A stretch of 42,731 bases of DNA from Bifidobacteriaceae bacterium. GTDB lineage: Bacteria; Actinomycetota; Actinomycetes; Actinomycetales; WQXJ01. The stretch covers positions 1 to 42,731 of the forward strand of contig JAISBQ010000088.1 of assembly GCA_031266115.1 (NCBI GenBank), read 5' to 3'. Under the pieces are notes generated by a model. It saw only the letters and a program-made list of their open reading frames with translations. It ran no database searches and was not told where the DNA came from. The stretch's first letter is position 1; each line of letters opens with the position of its first letter. The position numbers and the translations under genes are program-made. Shown here in pieces: positions 34,444 through 41,970 of this stretch.

Positions 34444-36530
34444 CAGGCGTCCTCCTCCTCATCGACGTGCTCGCGCACCTCATCGCCAACCTCTTCGGCC
34501 CGCTCGGCCGCAACGGCCTTCGCGGCCGCCTTGCGCTCAGCGATGGACTGGCCAGGTGCGCCCCTGGGGATGGGGGCTCGCTCGCGTACGGGCGGCGCGC
34601 CATCGTCCCGGTCGAGGACGGCCGTCGCCGCTGTGCCCCTCGGCCCGGCTCCAATTCGGGCAGGAGCCTTCTCTGGAACACGGGTGACGCGCCCCCGCCC
34701 GGCATAGTGCACCGAGCCGGGTGCTCCCAACCGGTACGGATCGAGACCGGACCAGGGATGACCGTTGGCCCAGAACGGTACACGCGTGAGGAGCAACAGC
34801 ATGGGATGGGTGAACATCATGACCACAAGGAGGTCCATCAGTGTGGTCAAGCCGAGGGTGAACGCGAACCCGCGCACCGAACCGACCGAGACGAAGTACA
34901 GCACAGCGGCGGCGATGAAGTTCACGGCATCCGACGCGATGATGGTGCGTCGGGCTCTGACCCACGCGAGATCGACCGCGTGGCCGAGTGGACGTCCATC
35001 GCGTAACTCGTCTCTGATGCGTTCGAAGTACACGATGAACGAGTCCGCTGTCACACCGATTGAGACGATGATCCCGGCCACGCCGGCGAGCGACAGGCGG
35101 TAGCCCTGAAGCCACGACAGCACCAGCAGGGCACCATAGGTGAGACCCGTCGCCGTGACCAGCGACAGGATGGTGACCACGGACAGGGCCCGGTACTGGA
35201 GGAACGAATAGATCGCTACGAGGATCAGGCCGATCAGGCCGGCGATCAGGCCTTTCTGAAGCTGCTCCGAACCGAGCGTCGCCGAGACCTGTTCCTGGCT
35301 CATCACCGAGAAGTTCAGCGGCAGGGAGCCGAAGCTCAGCTGGTCTGCCAAGGTCTTGGAACTCGCCTGCGTGAACGACCCGCTGATCTCGGCGCGCCCA
35401 TCCGGAATGGCCGAGTTGATCCGCGGCGCCGAAACCACCCGGTCATCCAGGACGATCGCGAACTGGTTGCGGGGCTGTTCGAGGTCCACAAGCTTCGAGC
35501 TAACCGCCGAGAACTGCTTGGCCCCCGCGGTCTTGAGCTGGAGGGTGACCACCCATTCGCCAGTGGTCTGGCCTTGGGCATTGGTGGACAGGCCGGACTG
35601 GGCGTTGGAGAGCTGGTCGCCCTCGACCATGACCGGCCCCAGGATGTACTTCATGTAGGCCGGCGCCTCAGGTGTGCCCATGTTGTCTGAGCAGGTGACC
35701 AAGACCTCGTCGGAGTCAGACGGCTCGCCGGTGATATCGGAGCCGACGGTGGCACAGTCGATGTTGCTGTAGCGCTCCTCGTGGTCGGCGGTGATCAGCG
35801 TTTCGTCGAGGCCGGTCTCCAGGCGAGCATCGAAGTCGTCCATCGGGGGAACGGTGGGCGGCGCGGCACTCGGGTCGGCCGCGTCGCCGGTCGAGTCGGT
35901 GACAATCTCACCGTTCTCGTCGAGCTGAATCTCCTCGGGCAGGGCTTCGGCGCCCTCATCTGACGCGGCAGCGTCGTCGCCCTCGACCACTACCTCCTCG
36001 CTCGTCGCCTCGCCGGCGGCCACCTCTGGAGTGTCTCCACCTTCGGCGGCGGCGTCATCGGCGGCGATCTCGTCACCGGGCGGTTTGGGGAACGAGCGGG
36101 TCAACCACGCCGAGGGGCTCTGGGCGCTCGCCTGTTCCTCGCGCAACACGCTCCGGAACGTCATCTTGGCTGACTTCGACACCAAGTCGAGATCCTCCTG
36201 GGACGGATTGCCCGGGATGCCCACCACGATGTTTCCCGAGGCCTCGGAGGAGATTTCCGCCTCGGCGACACCGGAGGCGTCGACGCGCTGGCGGATGATC
36301 GCCACGGCCTGGCTCAGTGCCTCGGCCGATGGCCTCTGGGAGGAATCGATCGCCACCGGCTCAAGGATGAGCTGCGTCCCACCCACCAGGTCCAACGCCC
36401 TTCCTGGGACGAACGAGGCTTTGTCGGTGACGAACGAACCGGCGATCACGGAACCGAACAGCACCGCGATGATGCCGAACAGCGTCACGAGTGTCCGTAC
36501 CGGCCTGCCGGTCTTGCTACGAGCGGCCAC
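34443..36530 (-). CDS. secD: Sec translocon accessory protein SecD
   Basis: The 695-residue protein has one N-terminal helix (TLFGIIAVLFGSVIAGSF), a large extracytoplasmic part and five C-terminal helices carrying 'GLIGLILVAIYSFLQYRALSV', 'GVAGIIVSIGVTADSFIVYFERIRDE' and the 'DAVNFIAAAVLYFVSVGSVRGF' region. A long Asp/Glu/Ala-rich insertion (about residues 150-270) splits the periplasmic P1 domain. The C-terminus ends in a Glu-rich stretch (EEVGDEVREHVDEEEDA). The first codon is GTG preceded by a purine-rich AAGAAGAAG tract. Confidence 0.96.
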   Translation of the reverse strand: MAARSKTGRPVRTLVTLFGIIAVLFGSVIAGSFVTDKASFVPGRALDLVGGTQLILEPVAIDSSQRPSAEALSQAVAIIRQRVDASGVAEAEISSEASGNIVVGIPGNPSQEDLDLVSKSAKMTFRSVLREEQASAQSPSAWLTRSFPKPPGDEIAADDAAAEGGDTPEVAAGEATSEEVVVEGDDAAASDEGAEALPEEIQLDENGEIVTDSTGDAADPSAAPPTVPPMDDFDARLETGLDETLITADHEERYSNIDCATVGSDITGEPSDSDEVLVTCSDNMGTPEAPAYMKYILGPVMVEGDQLSNAQSGLSTNAQGQTTGEWVVTLQLKTAGAKQFSAVSSKLVDLEQPRNQFAIVLDDRVVSAPRINSAIPDGRAEISGSFTQASSKTLADQLSFGSLPLNFSVMSQEQVSATLGSEQLQKGLIAGLIGLILVAIYSFLQYRALSVVTILSLVTATGLTYGALLVLSWLQGYRLSLAGVAGIIVSIGVTADSFIVYFERIRDELRDGRPLGHAVDLAWVRARRTIIASDAVNFIAAAVLYFVSVGSVRGFAFTLGLTTLMDLLVVMMFTHPMLLLLTRVPFWANGHPWSGLDPYRLGAPGSVHYAGRGRVTRVPEKAPARIGAGPRGTAATAVLDRDDGAPPVRERAPIPRGAPGQSIAERKAAAKAVAAERAEEVGDEVREHVDEEEDA

Positions 36531-36559
36531 TTCTTCTTCTTTCGGGTCTGGAGGTCGTC

Positions 36560-36577
36560 GCGCGCGCCCCCGCGCGC
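36560..36577 (-). repeat. 7-bp all-GC hairpin between yajC and secD
   Basis: GCGCGCG and CGCGCGC flank a CCCC loop in the intercistronic gap, about 30 bases before the secD start. It might slow transcription or protect the mRNA, but no U-run follows. Confidence 0.4.
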
Positions 36578-36605
36578 CTGGCTGACATGGGTGGTCCTGC
36601 GCCGC

Positions 36606-37085
36606 CTATGACTTGTCGATCCCCGGCGCGTCATCGCCGTCGGGGGAACCTGGACCATCGGCGCCAGGTGAATCGGGATCGGGATCGGCGTCTGTATCAT
36701 CCGGATCCTCGGGGTAATCGGATGTCAGGGACGTCCACTCCTCGTCGGGGACCAGCGATCGGATGGACCGGCGTATCCACTGCGATTGGTCGCCGTTCGC
36801 TGAGGCGATCGTGATGACATCGCCCTCCACGCGAGAAATGACCCCTACCATCCCGGACATCGTCATCACGCGCTGGCCGGGGCCCAACTCCGTGCGGAAC
36901 GCGTCCGCGTTGACCTGCTTCTTCTTGTTGCGCCGGGACATGACGTACATGAGGATCGCGACACCGATGAGTAGAACCCACATAAAGATGGAACTACCCC
37001 CGCCTTGCGGCGCCGAGGCCGGGTCTTCCGGCGTGGGGCTTTCCCCTGTCGCCTCGACGATGGCGATGAAAAGGGCGGCTTTCAC
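36606..37085 (-). CDS. yajC: Preprotein translocase subunit YajC
   Basis: From the GTG at 37085 the protein has one membrane helix (about 32-50, SSIFMWVLLIGVAILMYVM) followed by 'RRNKKKQ' and a small beta domain, 'LGPGQRVMTMSGMVGVISRVEGDVITIA', the standard YajC layout. The C-terminus is long and Asp/Pro-rich. AGGAG lies ten bases before the GTG at 37085; the GTG at 37103 is an alternative. It begins the yajC-secD-secF-apt unit and partners SecDF. Confidence 0.93.
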   Translation of the reverse strand: MKAALFIAIVEATGESPTPEDPASAPQGGGSSIFMWVLLIGVAILMYVMSRRNKKKQVNADAFRTELGPGQRVMTMSGMVGVISRVEGDVITIASANGDQSQWIRRSIRSLVPDEEWTSLTSDYPEDPDDTDADPDPDSPGADGPGSPDGDDAPGIDKS

Positions 37086-37129
37086 AGGCGCGAGTCTCCT
37101 CACATAGCGGTCGATGTTCCCACGGAAGT

Positions 37130-38173
37130 CTAGGGCATGGATAACTGGCCGCTGCCCCGTGCCAACGGCCAGGCGGATGGCGCCACGCCAGCGTGCGTGT
37201 ACCCGGCGGCCGTCGCCTGGCGCCCACGCGGTGTGCGCGAGATCAACCCCTCTCGCAACAGGAACGGTTCTACCACGGTTTCGATGGTGTCGGTCTCTTC
37301 TCCCACCGCAGCGGCAAGTGTGGTCAGGCCGACGGGTTGGCCCGAGAAACGCACGGTCAGCGCCGTGAGAACGGCCCGATCCAGGCGGTCCAGACCGCGC
37401 TCGTCCACCTCATAGACCTTCAGCGCGGCGAGCGCGGCATCGAGATCGCCCACCCCGCGTCCCCGCACCTGCGCCCAATCTCGCACCCGGCGCAACAGCC
37501 GGTTGGAGATCCGCGGCGTGCCCCGTGACCGACTGGCGATCTGCGCGGCCGCATCGGCGGTCAACTCGATGTCGAGCAGGCGCGCGGAACGGGTGAGCAC
37601 CTGTTCCAGTTCATCCGGGGCGTAATAGTCGAGGTGTCCGGTGAAACCGAACCTGTCGCGCAGCGGCGCCGGGAGGAGCCCAGCCCTGGTGGTCGCGCCT
37701 ACCACGGTGAACGGTGGCAGGGACAGTGGGATCGCCGTGGCGCCGGGCCCCTTGCCCACCATGACGTCTACACGAAAATCCTCCATGGCGACGTACAGCA
37801 TTTCCTCGACGGGCCTGGCCAAGCGGTGGATTTCGTCGACGAACAACACCTCGCCTTCATCCAACGAGCTGAGCACGGCAGCGAGGTCCCCGGCATGCTG
37901 GATGGCCGGCCCGGACGTGACCCGCAGGTGAGCGCCAAGCTCAGCGGCGATGATCATCGACAGCGTGGTCTTGCCGAGCCCCGGCGGTCCCGACAGCAGC
38001 ACGTGATCGGGGTTCGCCCCCCGTGCGCGCGCGGCTTCGAGCACCAGGCCGAGTTGGTCCCTCACCACGTGTTGGCCGACAAACTCGTCGAGTGTGCGCG
38101 GCCGCAGGGCCGCCTCGATCGCGCGCTCGGACTCATCGGCTCCGGGCGAGACCGGCCGCTCCGATTCAGCCAC
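37130..38173 (-). CDS. ruvB: Holliday junction branch-migration helicase RuvB
   Basis: The 347-residue AAA+ motor drives branch migration with RuvA. Walker A GPPGLGKTT, Walker B LFVDEIHRL, sensor 1 'VVGATTRAGLL' and the C-terminal winged-helix ('RTPRGRQATA') are visible. The GTG overlaps the ruvA stop by eight bases, so the two are coupled. Confidence 0.97.
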   Translation of the reverse strand: MAESERPVSPGADESERAIEAALRPRTLDEFVGQHVVRDQLGLVLEAARARGANPDHVLLSGPPGLGKTTLSMIIAAELGAHLRVTSGPAIQHAGDLAAVLSSLDEGEVLFVDEIHRLARPVEEMLYVAMEDFRVDVMVGKGPGATAIPLSLPPFTVVGATTRAGLLPAPLRDRFGFTGHLDYYAPDELEQVLTRSARLLDIELTADAAAQIASRSRGTPRISNRLLRRVRDWAQVRGRGVGDLDAALAALKVYEVDERGLDRLDRAVLTALTVRFSGQPVGLTTLAAAVGEETDTIETVVEPFLLREGLISRTPRGRQATAAGYTHAGVAPSAWPLARGSGQLSMP

Positions 38174-38762
38174 GCCGCGCCCCCAATGTCCTCAGGGCGG
38201 CCCGCAAGGTCTCCGCAGCCGACGATGGCGCCCCCTGCGTCGCGGCGACCTCGTCCAGTGCCGCTTCGGCCTGGGCCACGGTCCATCCGAGCGCGACCAG
38301 CCCCGCTCCCACTTCCTCCCGCACAGGCGAGGGCGCCGTATCGCGGTGAGCGGCGCTACCGTCCACTGCGAGTTTCCCGGCCAGTTCCAGAACCAGGCGA
38401 CTGGCGCCCTTCTTGCCGATGCCGGGTACCCGTTGAAGGAGCGCGAGATCGCTGGCCTCCACGGCCCTGGCCAGTTGGTCCGGTGTCATCGCCGCGAGCA
38501 CGGCCATGGCGATTCTGGGGCCGATGCCGGACACGGTCTGGACGGCTTCAAACGCCGCACGCTCCGCCTCGTCGGCGAAGCCGTAGAGGGTCAGGGCATC
38601 GTCGCGGACCACCAACAAGGTGGTCAACTGGGCTTCGGCCCCTATTCGCAACGTCGCGACGCCGGCCGGGGTGGCGATGATCGAGAATCCAACGCCCGCG
38701 GTTTCGAGGATGGCGGTGGTTCCGCGGATGGCGAGCACGCGCCCGCGAATCGAGGCGATCAC
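38166..38762 (-). CDS. ruvA: Holliday junction DNA-binding protein RuvA
   Basis: The 198-residue protein tetramerises on four-way junctions and recruits RuvB. It has the N-terminal OB fold (MIASIRGRVLAIRGTTAIL), two helix-hairpin-helix motifs ('VSGIGPRIAMAVLAAM' and 'VPGIGKKGASRLVLEL') and a C-terminal RuvB-binding domain. GGAGG lies eight bases before the GTG. A LexA-like box is 20 bases upstream of the start, and the 133-base gap from ruvC holds repeats. Confidence 0.97.
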   Translation of the reverse strand: MIASIRGRVLAIRGTTAILETAGVGFSIIATPAGVATLRIGAEAQLTTLLVVRDDALTLYGFADEAERAAFEAVQTVSGIGPRIAMAVLAAMTPDQLARAVEASDLALLQRVPGIGKKGASRLVLELAGKLAVDGSAAHRDTAPSPVREEVGAGLVALGWTVAQAEAALDEVAATQGAPSSAAETLRAALRTLGARRG

Positions 38763-38782
38763 GCAGCAGTCCTCCAGTAGGA

Positions 38783-38798
38783 ACGAACATGTGTACTA
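38783..38798 (-). promoter_or_regulatory. Candidate LexA (SOS) box upstream of ruvA
   Basis: ACGAACATGTGTACTA matches the actinomycete LexA consensus TCGAACNNNNGTTCGA at nine of twelve fixed positions. It lies 20-36 bases upstream of the ruvA start. ruv genes are SOS-regulated in mycobacteria, which makes a real site plausible. Confidence 0.45.
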
Positions 38799-38831
38799 GA
38801 CCACGCTACCAGCCAAGGCCACCAGGCAGAT

Positions 38832-38858
38832 GTCATCTCCCCCGGCGCGCCGCCCGTT
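38832..38858. repeat. 27-bp direct repeat, copy 1
   Basis: This copy is identical over 27 bases to 38895-38921, which spans the ruvC stop codon. The copies start 63 bases apart. This one lies in the ruvC-ruvA gap and looks like a duplicated ruvC 3' end. Confidence 0.85.
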
Positions 38859-38865
38859 GGCAGAC

Positions 38866-38880
38866 CTTCGCGCGGCGAAG
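38866..38880 (-). repeat. 6-bp hairpin between the two direct repeats
   Basis: CTTCGC and GCGAAG flank a GCG loop just after ruvC. It could act as a weak terminator or processing site. Confidence 0.4.
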
Positions 38881-38894
38881 CCCCACACGCACAA

Positions 38895-38921
38895 GTCATC
38901 TCCCCCGGCGCGCCGCCCGTT
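38895..38921. repeat. 27-bp direct repeat, copy 2 (ruvC 3' end)
   Basis: This copy encodes the last residues of RuvC (ending ERAARRGR) and includes its stop. It is identical to 38832-38858, so that copy is most simply a tandem duplication of this end. Confidence 0.85.
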
Positions 38922-39456
38922 CGGCATCGATCCATTGACGCTGGGCAGGGGTCGGCGTGCCCGCACGCGGGTGCGTCGCGGCACCACGCCAGGCGTGGCA
39001 GATGGCCAGGGCCAAGGCATCGGCGGCGTCGGCCGGGGTGGGAGGAGCGTCAAGATTCAACAGACGCCTCACCATGTGCTGGACCTGCGCCTTGTCGGCG
39101 TTGCCGGCGCCCGTGACCGCGGCCTTGACTTCCGTCGGCGTGTGGACTGCCACCTCGATTCCTCGCCGGGCCGCCTCTACCATCGCCAGGCCGGCCACTT
39201 GCGCTGTGCCCGTCACCGTCATGACGTTGCGTTGAGCAAAGACACGCTCCACGGCGACAGCATCCGGCTGGTGGGCGTCCATCCACTGTCCCAGCTCGCC
39301 GGCAAGCGCGAGCAAGCGCGCAGCCAACGCGGAGTCCGCAGGAGTCCGCACCACACCGACGGCCACCAGGGCGACGCGCCGCGCGGCAAGGCCGTCCACG
39401 ACCCCGATCCCGCACCGGGTCAGGCCCGGATCGACTCCGAGTACCCGCATCGACAC
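38896..39456 (-). CDS. ruvC: Holliday junction resolvase RuvC
   Basis: The 186-residue endonuclease cleaves Holliday junctions. Catalytic acidic residues are seen in 'GVDPGLTRCG' (Asp 9), 'AVERVFAQRN' (Glu) and 'DAADALALAICHAW' (the Asp pair). It begins right after the yebC stop. The ATG two codons in, at 39450, is an alternative start. The 3' end is part of a 27-bp direct repeat. Confidence 0.97.
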   Translation of the reverse strand: MSMRVLGVDPGLTRCGIGVVDGLAARRVALVAVGVVRTPADSALAARLLALAGELGQWMDAHQPDAVAVERVFAQRNVMTVTGTAQVAGLAMVEAARRGIEVAVHTPTEVKAAVTGAGNADKAQVQHMVRRLLNLDAPPTPADAADALALAICHAWRGAATHPRAGTPTPAQRQWIDAERAARRGR

Positions 39457-40212
39457 CTAGGCCTCGGCCGCGGCCATGACCTCGTCGGAGGCGTCGAAAT
39501 TCGCGTAGACGTTCTGGACATCGTCCAGGTCCTCCAGCGCGTCGATCAGCCGAAGGATCTTCTTCGCCACCTCGACACCGACCTCCACCTGGACCGACGG
39601 CACAAAGTCGATGTCCGCCGAGTCGTAGTCGATGCCCGCGGCCTGCAGTGCCTGGCGCGCGGGAACCATGTCAGTGGGCTCCGTCACCACCTCGAATGCG
39701 CCGTCCATCTCGTTGACCTCCTCGGCGCCGGCGTCGAGGACGGCCATGAGGATGGTGTCCTCATCCACCCCATCCTGAGCCGGCACAAGGATCACACCCT
39801 TGCGCGAGAACATGTAGGAGACCGACCCCGGATCGGCCAACGTCCCACCGTTGCGGGTCAGGGCCACGCGAACGTCCGATGCCGCCCGGTTGCGGTTGTC
39901 CGTCAGACATTCGACGAGAATCGCGACGCCCCCGGAGCCGTAGCCCTCGTAGGTGATGGACTGGTATTCGGCCCCGCCACCCTCCTGACCCGACCCGCGC
40001 TTGACCGCCCGGTCGATGTTGTCGTTGGGGACCGAGGACTTCTTGGCCTTTTGGATCGCGTCGTAGAGGGTGGGGTTCGCGGCCGGGTCACCGCCGCCCG
40101 TGCGGGCCGCTACCTCGATGTTCTTGATGAGCTTGGCAAACAGCTTGCCGCGCTTCGCGTCGATTGCCGCCTTCTTGTGCTTGGTAGTAGCCCACTTGGA
40201 ATGCCCTGACAT
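39457..40212 (-). CDS. yebC: YebC/PmpR-type regulator or translation factor (TACO1 family)
   Basis: The 251-residue protein starts MSGHSKWATTKHKKAAIDAK, the family signature, so the ATG at 40212 is right and the longer frame from 40359 is not. Other family segments are 'GYGSGGVAILVECLTDN' and the acidic C-terminal part. Members bind DNA as regulators or help translate proline-rich stretches; recent work favours the latter for some. AGAGGG lies about ten bases upstream. Its place before ruvC is conserved. Confidence 0.95.
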   Translation of the reverse strand: MSGHSKWATTKHKKAAIDAKRGKLFAKLIKNIEVAARTGGGDPAANPTLYDAIQKAKKSSVPNDNIDRAVKRGSGQEGGGAEYQSITYEGYGSGGVAILVECLTDNRNRAASDVRVALTRNGGTLADPGSVSYMFSRKGVILVPAQDGVDEDTILMAVLDAGAEEVNEMDGAFEVVTEPTDMVPARQALQAAGIDYDSADIDFVPSVQVEVGVEVAKKILRLIDALEDLDDVQNVYANFDASDEVMAAAEA

Positions 40213-40267
40213 GTTGGTACAACCCTCTTCCGTCGTTAGCGCCCGCGCCAGCTTACCGTGGCAGGCC

Positions 40268-40828
40268 TCAGCCTTGGGGGTGGGGCAGGGTCTCGGGCAA
40301 CGCGTCGTCCATCTCGAAGGTGAGGGGCATCGGCGTGCGTCCGGCCAGACGCAAGGCACGGACCGGCCAGCTGCGCCTCCGGCGGCGGGTCTTGCCCACG
40401 GCCTCGTTGTAGAAGCGCCGCGCCAGGGTCACCCGATACCAGGTCGCGGCGACCTCGCCCACCAGCTCCCGCCCCACCGGATCGAGCAGATCAATATCGG
40501 CCGGTTCGCCGAGGGCGAGGCGGATCGTGCCCGAGAGCTCGGACTGGATTGCGCCCGAGGAGGGGAGGGGAACGCCATCGTCCATCATTGATGCCAGAGC
40601 GGCCCGCGCGGCCTCGGCCACCACAATCGAACTGGCCGGATCCAGAACCCCCGAATGGGCCAAGTCCAAGGCGGCCACCGCCCGGGCCACGAGTTGGTGG
40701 GCCAGGCTGGTGCGCGCGGAGGCCACCCGTCGATGCAGTCGGTCCAGCCGCTGGGCCGAGACCCAGATCACCCACCAGATCACGGCCACGATCCCCGCGA
40801 TCACCAGACCGATCTCGGCGCCGGTCAT
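40268..40828 (-). CDS. LemA-like single-pass membrane protein, unknown function
   Basis: The 186-residue protein has one N-terminal membrane helix (AEIGLVIAGIVAVIWWVIWV), followed by a helical region 'RLDRLHRRVASARTSLAHQLVARA' resembling the start of LemA proteins. No catalytic motif is recognised. The ATG overlaps the pimA stop as ATGA, so it is translated with pimA. Such a gene often follows pimA in actinomycetes, but I know no function. Confidence 0.82.
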   Translation of the reverse strand: MTGAEIGLVIAGIVAVIWWVIWVSAQRLDRLHRRVASARTSLAHQLVARAVAALDLAHSGVLDPASSIVVAEAARAALASMMDDGVPLPSSGAIQSELSGTIRLALGEPADIDLLDPVGRELVGEVAATWYRVTLARRFYNEAVGKTRRRRRSWPVRALRLAGRTPMPLTFEMDDALPETLPHPQG

Positions 40829-41970
40829 CGTTCCCACCACCTGCCACGGGTTGAGCGATCCTCCTCGACGTGACCCACGGCGACCGTCTCGTAGACGGCC
40901 AGGATCTGTGAGACGACCGACGACCAGTCGTACCGCCAGACGGCCTCGGCGGCGGCTCGTGCCAAATCCTGTGTGCCGGGCCTGTCGTGGAGGCGCCCGA
41001 TGATGGCCCTGGCCAATGCGGCGGGATCACCCGTGGCGAATACTGTGCCGAGTGCGCCATCGTCCAACACGCGGCGAAAGGCCCCCAAGTCGCTGGCGAC
41101 GACCCCCGCGCCGGCGCTCATCGCCTCCACCAGCACGATCCCGAAGGATTCCCCACCGGTGTGTGGCGCCACGTACAGGTCCACCGAGGCAAGTAAGGAG
41201 CCCTTGGCCTCCTCCGTGACCGGCCCGAGGACTTCCACCGCGTCCGCATGCGCCCCGAGGGCTTTGGCGCCAACCTCTCCGCGGCCGGCCACCAGCACGC
41301 GTAGCCCTGGCACCGCCGCCCGGATATCGGGCAAGGCGCGCAGGAGCACGTCCAGGCCCTTGCGAGGTTCGTCCAAGCGCCCGAGGAACGCCACGGTGGG
41401 ACGCTCGGCGGTACCCCGCCACTCCTCGCGAGGCGTCGCCTGAGCGAAAGCGTTGACGTGGACGCCGTTGGGGATGATCACTGCGTCGCCGCCAGCGTGG
41501 TCCACCAGCGTGCGCCGCGCGTCCTCGCTGACCGCGATCGCTCCACGGATCTTCTCCAAGGGGGAACGCATGAAGGGTCGGGCCACGGACATGGCTCGCG
41601 AGTGAGTTTGGGCCGAGTGGAAGGTTGCGACGATCGGGCCGTCGGCAATCCACAGCGCCAACAGGCCCAACGAAGGCGGCATCGGTTCGTGGATGTGCAG
41701 AACATTGAACTCGCCATCGGCCAGCCAGCGGCGTGTCCGGGCAGCGGCCATCGGACCAAACGCGAGCCGGGCCACCGACCCGTTGTAATGTACGGGGACT
41801 GACCGGCCGGTGGTCACCACGTAGTCCGGAACCGGGGTGTCCGAATCGGCGGGGGCGAGCACCGACACCTCGTGGCCCCGGGAGATGAGGGCGCCGGCCA
41901 AGTCGCGAACGTGAAACTGGACTCCGCCCGGCACGTCGAACGAGTACGGGCACACGATGCCGATCCTCAT
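40825..41970 (-). CDS. pimA: Phosphatidylinositol alpha-mannosyltransferase PimA
   Basis: The 381-residue GT4 enzyme adds the first mannose to phosphatidylinositol from GDP-mannose at the inner leaflet. It begins MRIGIVCPYSFDVPGGVQFH, the GT-B N-domain. It has the donor-site segment 'LGRLDEPRKGLDVLLRALP' and the E-x7-E-type 'GGESFGIVLVEAMSAGAGVVAS'. The ATG at 41970 overlaps the acyltransferase stop (ATGA). It is typical of actinomycetes that make PIMs and lipomannan. Confidence 0.95.
   Translation of the reverse strand: MRIGIVCPYSFDVPGGVQFHVRDLAGALISRGHEVSVLAPADSDTPVPDYVVTTGRSVPVHYNGSVARLAFGPMAAARTRRWLADGEFNVLHIHEPMPPSLGLLALWIADGPIVATFHSAQTHSRAMSVARPFMRSPLEKIRGAIAVSEDARRTLVDHAGGDAVIIPNGVHVNAFAQATPREEWRGTAERPTVAFLGRLDEPRKGLDVLLRALPDIRAAVPGLRVLVAGRGEVGAKALGAHADAVEVLGPVTEEAKGSLLASVDLYVAPHTGGESFGIVLVEAMSAGAGVVASDLGAFRRVLDDGALGTVFATGDPAALARAIIGRLHDRPGTQDLARAAAEAVWRYDWSSVVSQILAVYETVAVGHVEEDRSTRGRWWER

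Noticed and set aside
38830..40209. + strand frame (459 codons) opposite ruvC and yebC
   Set aside because: Both opposing genes are clear; the frame has no recognisable domain.
40213..40359. N-terminal extension of YebC from GTG at 40359
   Set aside because: The family starts at MSGHSKW; the extension is Pro/Arg-rich antisense-like sequence.
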